NCBI RefSeq assembly: GCF_963678635.1
Contig: NC_087068.1
Coordinates: 8,996,027 to 9,060,026, forward strand
Length of the DNA stretch: 64,000 nucleotides
Origin: Symsagittifera roscoffensis
Taxonomy: Eukaryota > Xenacoelomorpha > Acoela > Convolutidae
Direction of reading: 5' to 3'
The position numbers and the translations under genes are program-made. Below the pieces are notes generated by a model. That model saw only the letters and a program-made list of their open reading frames with translations. It was not told where the DNA came from and ran no database searches. Shown piece after piece: positions 22,201 through 34,200 of this stretch. Within the stretch, counting starts at the first letter, position 1. The number at the start of each line of letters is the position of its first letter.

Positions 22201-25200
22201 GTTTAGATCAGGTTCCACCCATCCGGGTTTTACAGAGTTTTTTAGAATAGTTCTTCTGCGATTCGAAGGATGGATGATGGACGTTGGTTTTTGGCGAACA
22301 TCATTTTCTTCCGTTTCCTCTTTGTTAAAGAAGTTCCAGGAAGCTGGAGTTAGAGACATAAGACGTTGTGTCTTCTAGTGACAACGACTAAGTCTTTGCA
22401 ACAAACTCAAATCTGATTTCAGAATGGTTGGCTATGTCAGGTTTTTCTGTTCTGCGTGGAGAACTTCTTTTGTGTCTGATCTAGTTTGGGAATGGCGTGG
22501 AGATTGTGCGTGGAGGGGATGCCTGGTTACTCGGATCTGTACGTATACTTGAACATCGAGGTGGTCATTGGTCTAGTTCAATGAAGTCCTTTTCTGCGAA
22601 GTCAAGTCGTACTCTAAATCCTTTGAGTTGTGATTGTGAGTGGCATATCGATTGTGGTTGGCCATTCTCTCTCGAGTGTAGTGGGGTCGTTTTGTCTTTA
22701 GATGTTCGTCCTTGGTGTTATATTCTGATCTATGTATTGCATAATGTAATTTACATTTTATAAAACATTTATTAGTTTAATATTTTTTAATTATGATTTT
22801 AGTTAGTTGTTTTCACAAAAGCTTTTTGTTTTAGTTCGGTTATTTTGAAGAGTTACTCACCCTTGAGTAGCTCTTATTAAAAATAGAGGTGTGGTCACAA
22901 AGCGTGGATGTAGCGCGGTGGGTTAGGCCGGCTATAGAGCATGCTCAGGACGTCCTTCCTGGTGGGTTAGGCCAGGAGTGGGAGTATGATTTCATGCGGT
23001 TTTTATGAGGGGTCCTGTTATGTGACAACGTTTTATGTTGGGTTTGTTGTGGTTTTTCTTATGTCTTGTTGGTTATGTCCTTTTTCCAAAAAGCAAATTG
23101 TTCGTGGTATGGGTTTGTCTTTCGACTTTTTTGTGTTTTATTATTTCTTTCTTAGACTTTATAATAGTCTTCAAAAGAATAAATTATCCAGTTTTAAACT
23201 GGGTTAATCCGGTTTGGGTACCGTTGGTTTCCTTTTCTTAGTCATGCTGTTATTCTATGATTTGTGGTATTTAGTAAGCTGCGTTGGTTAGTTTTGTTTA
23301 GTATATGATTCCTTTCCAACCGGGTTAAAGGAAGGTTTGAAACATGTTATTATATGTTAGAGTTGTTGAGTGTGAAAACTTGAAACTGAAATTCATTATT
23401 TTAAACAATTCTTCGTGGGCGAGCTGTGCGAGTGTGGATAGAATTTCTGTGCGAATGAATGAGAATATCAAAAGATTAGTACTACATTTGCATTTTATTA
23501 ATTTACTGCATAGAATTTGGAAATTTAAAATTTAATGCTAGTTATGGGGGAATTTTAAGTTACAAATTTTCATCATAATTAGATTTACTGCTTGTGGGGA
23601 AAATTTTTAGAAATGAATTTACTGCATTGTTATTAAATTTATAAATTTATAAGTGTAAGAGATTAATAGAATTTTTGAAATCTGTTTGATGAAATTTGCG
23701 ATTTTTATTTGTCTTTTGTGGTTTTTGTAGGTGATTGTCGGATGAAGGCTAAAAATCTAAAGAAAACATGGATAAAGTATGGTGAGTTTTTTAATATTTT
23801 AATTAGTTAGTAATATTCATTTAATTCATACTTACCTGTTAGTCGTCGGGGAAAAAACCGTGGGGGAAGATGTCGTGGATGAGATCGGAATTTGTTAGTA
23901 GTTTAGCTAAGATGCGGATGATATTTTTAGTCTGAAGCAGTGGCCAAAGCAATTGAAGTGCCTTAATAGTGGTTAGTTCTTCAGTGCCAACTGCAAACTC
24001 ATAAGGTGTGTTTTGGATTAGATTATATAATTTGTGATTGAATTTAGTGTTGTGGATGAATTCTAAAACTGGGATTTCTATAGGTTGTACAAACTCGTGC
24101 GGGATAAGGAAGGGTCGGGATTCTTCGGCGTTGAAGGTCTTGGTGATGGGACAGAAGATGTACATTTGGGTTATGGGATCATAATTGCGAAGAATACCAT
24201 GAAGGTTAGTATCTTTAATGCAATATGTGAAATTTAGGAAAAATGGTGAAGTGTATTTGGAATTAATGAATTGAAAACGATGGTGTGGTTGTCTAGAGGG
24301 TGTGTGTAGGTCAAAGTGATTTTGGATGAAGCGATAATAACTATATGTGTGGGTTTGTTTAGTGCGCAACATAATATCGTGTGAGCAGTGTAAATCTCTT
24401 TCGTGTGGTGCAAGGAAATGAAAGGTTAGTGAAAATATTTGGAAGCGTTCTTTAAAACTTTCGTATGCTTGTGTGTCTGTTAGTGCTTCTGAAATAATGT
24501 GATCAAACATTCGGTCGAAGATGTTTAGTGTAAATATATATGGTGTCTTGATGAAAAATTTCTCGGTAATTTGTGGATTAGCGAAGCGATCGTCGTCTAA
24601 GAATTGATCTTGGTTAGCTCTGATGATGTTGTGATCATAGTATTCGAGTGTATATTCGTTAGCTCTAGGTGCAGTGTGTGTTTTTAGTGATTTTTTATAT
24701 CCAACGTAAGTAAATTGTCTAGCGGTTAGTGGTGTAGTGAGTCGATATAGCATGTCCGTATTTCGCTCTATATCGATGTGAGTGTTAGATAAAGGTAAGC
24801 AAAGAGGGTTAGTAAAATGATAATATGAGGTCCAAGAGAGAGTGGGCATTAAAACGTATTCATCTACAAAGTTGCGTGTTTCGTTAGTGTCGTGGGGGGT
24901 GTTTAAGGTGTATTGTGGGAATGAGGGTAAGGTGATGGCTAAAAATTCTTTTGTGTTAGTATGCTTGGGGTGGTTGATGTATTCACGGGCTGTTCCTGGT
25001 TTTGCTGGGAAAGGATGGTTGGGGAACTTTCTTTTAAAAGTGCGGTAAGCTCTATTAGTGTTGAGTGAAGATTCAGTTGATGTGGATGATGGTGCTAATG
25101 ATTCAGTATAATTTGAAGAGGGTGTAGGGGTAGGGGGGTTGGATGAATTTATTGTGGAGGAGATTTGGTTTATTGTTGGGGTATGGAGGTGGTAGGGTTG

Positions 25201-28200
25201 TTGTTGAAGGGTAATAAAATTATCTAGCTCTGGGGAGATTCGGGGGGTGTCTGGAGAATGAGATGATTGGTCAGAATGAAATGAGGAGTAGGTTGGGGTA
25301 ACTTGGGAAGCATAAGAGGGTGTGGAAGTGATTGGGTCAGGGTTATTGGATAATATGGGTTGAAAAGGGGGTTGAGAAAAATTAGAAGAGTTATGAAAAT
25401 TATTGGATGGGGATGGTTCTGAGTCGGCAAATTCATCGGGGGTTTCAATATTCGGGTTATTGAGTTGTGAGATGGAATATAAAACTGAGATGTGTGAATT
25501 AGTGTCGGAATTCATGCCTGATGTTACATTACTAGATGGAAAACCGGGTGGCGGAAAAGCAAAAAGTGGTATTATTGGGATTGGAGAGGTAAGATTGGTT
25601 GGGTGGGAATTTGATCGGTGTAGTGATCCAAGTTGGCGGCTCATCGTGGGCTAAAAAAATGATTATTTTGAGACTGAAAAGCGGTGGTATGGGGTTGTTC
25701 AATAATTTGTTCATAAGTATTATGATCTTGTGACTGGTGTGTCATTATATGTTGGATGGGACTTTGTGATGTGGTGAGTCGAAAATTTGGATTATGTGTG
25801 ATGGCTAAATTTCGAAAATTTCGTGGGACTAGGGATAGTGGATGGTTATTTGGTAGGGGTGGTAATTGTGGTGCCGTTGGCGTTATGTCTACATTGTTAT
25901 GTTCTTCGTCGTATGTATTTTGTCGTGTTGCTATTTTTGTGTTATATTCTTTTATTTGTGCGTCTAAAAGAATTTTGTTTATAGATGTAGAAAAGATTCC
26001 AAAAAATCCTGCAAAGAGTATGCGTGCTACGCTTGCTTGTCTGTTTACTTGTGTGTGTATAGCACATGTGTTGTAGATTCCTTTTAAAAGTGAGAAAAGA
26101 AATCCAATAAAGTTAAACATTGCGTATAAAATAGTCAATTTTTCTAAGATGTAGTAGGGCCATCCTAGAAAATCGAGGATCTCATTTTTGAGTGTAACAA
26201 AGCTAAAAATGTTAATTGGTGATATATCTTGGGGACGGTATTTTTCACCGTTTAGATATATATAATCTTTAATGTCTTTAAAATATCCGCTATAGTCTTG
26301 CGTGTAGATATCGGCAAATCCTGCGGTTTCCGCAAGTTTGCGTAAATTTTGGTCTATTGATTGTCTTTGTATAGTGTCCATTTGTGTTAATAATTCTTGG
26401 AATTGTTGTGTTCTAATGTGATGTTGAATATCTGATTTTGAATAGATTCCTATTGATTGTAAGTCTATATTTGGGTTTCGAGCAATAGCGCGAATGCTTT
26501 CTGGTGAAAATTTTTTGAGTGATTGCATTAATGTGGGATATGGAGTGAGAAGATAATATTTATTTTCATCAGGGTTTAGTTGTACTACATTGTGGCTGTT
26601 TTCTGATCCACATGGGACTGCGGTATCCCAGAAATAGGTTCTTCGTGAAAGTGTATCCACGAAATGTACTTTATTCTTATAAAAGATAGGGATTCTTTTA
26701 TAACATCGTTTATCTTCAAAAACGTATAGTGGTGATACTTTTTTAGTACAAGTATAAAACCATAAGATGTTTCCTTCATAGTCTAAAAAATTTGATCTAT
26801 TTCCAGATAATAAGTATCCTGCATAGGGTAATTTTAATACTGCTAGTGCAAGTGATTGTAATATTTGTGTTCGTTCTAATTCGCATAGTTGGTGTAGTGT
26901 TTCTAATTCGGAGAGTGACATTTCTTGAAAAATTCGGCTAATTGTATAATCTAGTTTCATATCTAAATGAATATCATAGTGGATATTACCGAAATATGTA
27001 GTATTCATTAGTGATAATTCTTGTAAGCGTGTGCTTCTGGTGTCATGGGGTTTTAGATGTCCACCAGGTTGTCCGTTGCTTTTTTCAAAATTAACTGGTA
27101 TATAGGATGTTCCTTCGTTTGGAGGATGACCTGTGGCATATGGGTCAAGTTTTATTTTTCCAGTGGTCATGTCGAATCCTTTTTCGTATTCAACTAATAT
27201 TTCAGAGTATTGTGTTCTGTGAAGTGGATTCCTGTATTTACATGCAAGTTCTGTTTCTTGATATATTTGAAAACGTGTCAATTTATTTTCTATATTGTGT
27301 ATGTTTCTAAAATTAGTACTTTGTTTTCGTGATGGATGTACTTGTTCATATGGAATTGATTGTATAAAATATTTTTCGTGAAATTTTATCATACGAGCGT
27401 GTATTCTTGCTACTTGAAATGTTGTACATGTATCTTCGGGGAACCAAACAATTGTTGCTTGTGTTCTCGTTGTAGGGTCGCAATAACCTTGATCATTTTT
27501 ACAAGGTAATCGGATTCCTTGATAGATCATTGTATTATCTGATAAATCTCGTGTTAGTTGTATTTTTTCGAGTTGTATTTTCCAATCAAAAAACATTATT
27601 TCTTGGTATCCTTTATTTTTTGTGTCTGCTTTGCAGTTTGATGGGTCATTTATACCAATGTGTGGTATCCAATGTTTATCGTGTAGGTCATAGGTTAATC
27701 GTCCGTGTGCGCCGTTATACGGGTATTTTTCGTCTAGTTTTATATGTCCTTGGTGTCTTTCAAGTTGTGATTGATGTACAGAGTCTGAAAAAACTTGAAA
27801 GTTAACTAACTTTCTTTCGGAGTTTTTATTTTGTGTGATGTTTAGTCTAAGTAATTCATTTTTACAATCGTCGGGATTGAGATGTAAAAGACGTTCTATA
27901 TTACTCTGATAGAATGATTCATGGTCAAGTCGGTTTTTGTTTCCGTTCGAGACTTGTGAACAATGTACTTTCTTTTCGGAAAATGTTGCTGTGAATTTAT
28001 AACCTGTAACTGTTGTTGCTCGGGCTTTTGAATAGAGTGTTGCTATTACATTTGTGGTTTCTATAGTTTGTGGTTCTGTTTCACATTGTGATACTTGATT
28101 TATTGCATATTTGTGTAGTGTTTTTTGTTCATTTTCTTCACAATCGTAATGTGTTACTAATAAATCTTGTGGTCCTGTACGAGGGGAAGGGTTTATGTTT

Positions 28201-31200
28201 TGATTTGAGATTACTAGAAAAAGGAGTTGGAGAAAAATTAATAATTTTAGAATATACATGTGTATGATAATCCTGAGTATGGATTATAAAATGTAATGTA
28301 GCCAATTGTGTTTTTGGTATATCTGTCGTATTTGTATATTACTTCAGTAGTTATAAACGGTGGTGGTAGTGATTGAGCTGTTATGTTAGGTGGGTTTAAT
28401 GGGTAGGGATGTTGGGTAATATTGTTTAACTTAACTGTGATTTCAAACTTTAATTGTAAACTGTTTTGTTGGAGTATTTGAATATTGTGATCACGGATAT
28501 CGTTGTGAATATCTTGGCGATATTGTAATCTATTAAGTGCCCAGTTATGAAGGCGGTTACTTTCTTGATGTTGTCCAAATAATGGTGGAGGTGCTGTAAA
28601 TGTATTCCAATCTAGTCTTAAAGGAATATTTATTGATGATTGTTCTCGATATCTGGCGTCGAGATTATTTGGAAAATTTAAGTTAAAAGGTGGTGGTGAA
28701 ATCTGGCTTATTGATGGTGTTGATGGTAGTGATAATGTTTCTGGTAGTGATGAGGATGTTGTTGTATCCGTAGAAATATCTATTGGATTATTGACTAAAT
28801 TTAATTCACCTTGTGTAAATGAATGTGTTGTCCAATATGGTAGTCGTGATGCCTGGTTTGGGGGGTTAAAGGGATTTTCACGTATTTGTTCAGATGTTGG
28901 TGTTGAACCTAAGTAATCTGATGGTAGGCTTGAGGTGCTACGTTGTGAAAGAAGCGTAGGGGTTTCTGGTAATATACCAATGGGGTTTTCTGGAGTGTTT
29001 TGTGATGGGGATTGAGGTATATCAAAATGAACTCGGGGAGTTTGAAAATTTCTGTTTCGTCGAGGATGTATAATTTGTCTATTTATTTCGACTGTATTTT
29101 GGTTTTGACTAGGATTTCTTATTCTACTTAGTTCTTGTGGTAGTGTTGGGTATAGGTTATATGTTGGTTCGCTTAGAGGTGCTTGTCGTTGAACTGGTTC
29201 TAGTGGTTCTGATAAACGAGCATGTCGTTCTTCAAAAGTGTATGGATTGTCTTGAAAAGAAATTCGTGTAGATGTTTGAGGATTTTGAGTAGTTGAAGGT
29301 GGTGTTGGGTTATCTTGGGATGATGTCGGTGAAGACTGATTCTGTGACTGTTGGGTAGCAATTTTTGATGGATTTTTGAATTGTTACTTTAGTGGGAAGG
29401 TTTATGTTTATTATAATATTCTTCCAAAAAAATAATTAGAAAAATTGTTGCTAGGGCAAATGTGATGATTGCTTTCTTTATACATTTGCATATTGTCAAA
29501 ATGAGGGATGATAAAAATGTTATGAAAATTACAAACAATAAAAAAATATCAGTTCTACTGAAAATTGTTCGTATCATTTAGACAAGTTGTATAAATCGTA
29601 CCTGTGGATATAATCAAGGGTTTTGGAAAGTTGGAGGAATAGTTCGAGTATAGTGTAGAAAATTTAAAAAATGTTACAAAAAATGATTAGGATTATTAGA
29701 AAAGATTCAAGTATATCAAAAAGAAATATTATAAAGGTTTCAAGTATTGTAAAAAAATGTTTAAGATTTATGAGTATTTGAGTAACTGATTGAGAGAAGA
29801 GCATTTAAGAAATGATCTCTTGGTCGAATATTTTTTGCTGTTTGAGGCGATTTTCAAGTGTGGTCGGATTATTTATTAGTTTTTTGACAAGTGGGTTGAG
29901 TTTTGTAAAAAATTGTTGGGGGCAATTTTCATGGTGATCGGGAGGTCGTCTTTTTCTTTATTTTTGTTTGTCAAATGATCCGGGGTATGGTGAGATTTTT
30001 ATACTTTAGGCTAATTAAAATGTTCATTTTGTTACTTTAGGCTATGTTAACAAATTTGTTTTGGGGGTATTCGTGGTCTGAGTTGGGGAAATATTGTTGA
30101 TCTTTGGGTTATTAGATAAGGGAGGGGTATGGTATTATGGTGATATTTATTTTAGTTGTCAAGTTGGAGTGGTTTGCTTATTTTTGACCTGGAGGTCGTA
30201 AAGTTATAGTTATAGATGTGCCTGGAGTTCTATATTATTCGTCTAATTGGTCTTAGTTTGAGTTAGAGAAAGTGACGGATTGGATGAATCCTATTGGTCT
30301 ATTTTGAACTAGAATTATTGCGTACTTGTCAGCATGTTATTTTGAAAAATGTAAATGAAAAATGTTTCGGAGGTTTCAAGGTTGTGAAGTATAATGTTAA
30401 AATTACTTTTGAAATTCCACTTTCTTTAAAATTTTAGATTGGGGGATGAATATTTTATAGTTTTTACGTGGTTGATTTCGGAGTCTTGTTGTTTTTCGAT
30501 TTTCTGATTTGTCGATTTGTTCTTGGGGTATTATTTTTTCGGTCATTTTTCTATTTTTTCTTTGTTTTGGGGATTCTTTATGGTTTTGTGTATTGTTTTT
30601 GGTGGCGGTTGGTTTTGTGTTTTGATTTTCGGTGGGGTTATCATTTTGTTCTGTGTTTTTCAGATGTGGTTCATTTTGAATGATTTTTAATCCTGTGAAA
30701 GAATATAATTGAGTTAATTCGCGGAGTGCGTATTCTTTTGGGTAATAAGGTAATAGGTTGTTTCGATGTTGAACGATTTCTTTTTTGTTTGAGTCGGTAA
30801 TTTTATATGTGACCTCAGTGGGTCTTGTAATTATTTGGTATGGTCCTTTTCGAAGGGGTTGTAATTTTTTAGAAATTCCCTTTTGAGTATTAAAATTAGG
30901 TATTAAAACAAATGTTCCAATTTTTAATTCGGAGGCTGGTGTAAAACGTGAATTGATTTGTTCATTAATGTTTTGTCTTTGTAATAACTTTTTTGTTATT
31001 TTTTGATAAATTTCATTGTGTTTTTTATCTCTATTTAGAATCCATTCGGTGTGTGTACCGGAGGCTAGTTTAAGAATTTGTGGGTGATGAAAATGATCTT
31101 CATCGTGTGTATGTAAAGGTAGGTTATAACAAATTGAGTCTTTATTTGGTTGACAATAACCTTGTGCGTTTTTATGAGAATTTGCTGTAAACATTATTGG

Positions 31201-34200
31201 TTTGCGTGGCTTTTGGTTAAAAACCATTTCGTATGGTGACATTCCTAAAGTTGTCGTAATTTGTGAATTATATGCTAAGGGAAATAATTTTACATCTGCT
31301 GACCATTCGGTATATTTTGTATCATTTCCGTTGATGATACATCTAAGATATTCTTGTAATGAACGGTTCATACCTTCGACTAAGCCGTTTGTCCAAGGTG
31401 CATGAGATGTACGTGGTTTGTGTTTAATGTTATATAAATGACATAGTGTGATAATTTCATTATTTATGAATTCTGTACCGTTGTCTGTAACTAAAATTTC
31501 TGGTAGTCCGAATTTTGCTATCCAGTGTTCATAGAGTGTTGTGTAAGCGTAATAAGCGTTACAATGTGGTACTGGGTTAAGTGCTACATAATGTGTAAAT
31601 GCGTCAACAATTACCATAATGTAGGAGTTTCCTTCGGATGAGGGTGAAATTGGTCCTTTGGTATCAAATGAGATACGATGATTAAAGTACAAACTTTGTC
31701 CTTTAAAATCTTGTTTTTGTGCTATTTGTTTTTGATTTGGGTAAGGTTTATTTAGTTGACATACTATACAATCATTGCATAGTACTTTTATCCAAATTGG
31801 TGCATTTGGGAAGTAAAAATTTTGTATAAAATTTGAATATGTTTTTTCTGATCCAGAGTGTCCTTTAATATTTTGTGTATGTGAAATATTAAAAGCTATA
31901 AGAATCATACTTAAAGGGAGACAGGGAACTGTAGATTCATTCAGGTTATACTCTAAAAGGTCTGTATTTTCGTTAATTGTTGTGTTGTTAAATTTGCGAA
32001 AGTATCGGAGGAGTGTTTTGTTTCCTAGAATGGTTGAATCTGCCTTGACAGGTTTAGTTTTATATTTGTGCCATGATTTTAGTTGTCTAATTATCGGGTC
32101 AAGATTTTAATATTGTTTCAGTGTTGAAATTGTAATTGTTTCTGTTGGAGGGAGAAAAATGTTTTCAATTTCGAATTTAGATAAGGGTATTGTATCAAGT
32201 GGGTCGTGGAGGTCAAAAACTTGATTTATTGTGTATTTTGAATCATTTGTTTGTGGTCCTGATAAATTTATTTTATCAGTTAAATTTTCTTTTTCAATTA
32301 GTGGAAAATGGTCTTTCTTAGGTGGGTGTTGTTTTGTTCGTTTTTGTTGGGTGTTATTTTTTATCCATTGAGAATATGGGATTGGTTTGAAAGTTGATGT
32401 TCCAAGTAGATCAACTTCATAATGATTATTTTGACAATCTAAATAAAGTGGGAAATGTTGTAAACTATTTATTTGTGATTGTTCAATATCAGTTTTTACT
32501 GCATATTTGCATTCCAATCGGGGTGATGTTTCGTTTTCTGCAAGGTAGAATTTTATGTTTTTGGGTATTTCAACTGTTGTTTTTCGTGTAAGTAATTCAG
32601 GTGGTGTATTTCGACTTAAGGTGTCTGGTAATGCAAGATTTTTTCCTGCAGTCCAAACTATATGCAAGTTTGGAAATTTCATTAGAATTAGTTGAAATCT
32701 GTAAACTCGGTGGTTTGGGTTAGATTTTTGTGTAAAGAGAAAGATGATTGGTTTATGGTCTGTGAATAAAACTGTGGGGTGTTTTGATCCAAGTATCAGA
32801 AATTCATATTCTGTCAGTGTATATATTATGGCTGTACATTCTCTCATTAGAGTTGAGAGTCGTAGCTCTGCTTGAGTGAATAATCGAGAATTTGCTGATA
32901 TGAGGTTCATTTTATTTGTACCATTATGTGATTGTAATAGTGCTGCACCGATGCCAAAGTTCGAAGCATCGCACATTGCATAAAATGGTTGATTTGAATC
33001 TGGAATTGTGTTTGAAATTTGTTCAGTTAAAAGTTTCTTTATTTCTTCAAATCGTGTTTGATGTTCTGTGTTCCATTCAAAATTATTTTGTTGTCTAAGG
33101 ATGTTATAAAATGGTCGTAGATATAATTGCATTTTATAAACATATTTACTTAAAAAGTTTAACATTCCAAGAAATTCTTGGATTTTCTTTTTATTTGTTG
33201 GTGGTTGAAGTTTTTGAATAGCGTCAATGCGTGATTTCAATGGAGTGATTGTTTTTCTTTCTATATTATGTCTTAAGAATTTAACTCTTGTCAAAAAGAA
33301 GTGTGATTTATCGGGGGCGGCCTTCAGATTTTCGTTCTGAAGTATTTGGTGATATTTTTCTAAAACATTGAACATCTCGTCTTTTGTTTGTGATTGCATA
33401 AAAACATCGTCTAAATAGGTGATTGCGTTTTTCTTGAGTATTAGTGGTCTAAAAATTTTGCTCATAAAAGCTGAAAATGCTGCTGGTCCTATGGATATTC
33501 CATAGAATAAGCGGTTGAATTCATATTGTTGGTTTCCGATAACAAATTGTGTTAAACGTCGTGATTGTTCATCTAGTGGCATCTGATTGTATGCACTATT
33601 CATATCGGCGGTTGTAAAGTATTTGCCGTTTATTTTTGTTAAAATAACTCGTATTGGTTCAATGGGCCAATTACATTTTGATTCATCTATAAGTGAATTG
33701 AGGTATCTAGCATCGAGAACGATTTTTAATGATTCTCCTTTAGCTAGAATGATAACGGGGTTGATAAATGTGTTCCCTTTTGGTTGTTCTTCTTTATTAA
33801 CTGGTGATATAATGTTGTATTGTTCTAAAATATCGAGTAATCTGTTCACTTTATCATGTAAGTGAATTGGTACATTACTTGCTCTCTGTTTTTTGAAAAC
33901 TGCGTCTGGTTTTAACGGGAGATGTAGTGATGAACTGATTTTTCCAACATCGAATTTTGATGTTGCATAGACTGATGAATATTTAATTAGCTGTTTGGCT
34001 AACTTTTCGAATTCGTCTTGTGTTATTTGTGAATGTTGGAAATTAAACATTGTTAAAAATTTCTGTTGGTCCTCTGTGTAGTTACTTATGTTGAATGTAG
34101 GTTTGAAATATGGAGTTTTTGTGAAATAATCCGTATTTCTGTTTTCGTTACTTATTATATTATTTATAGATAATTCTTCATTAAGAATTGTAGATTGGCA

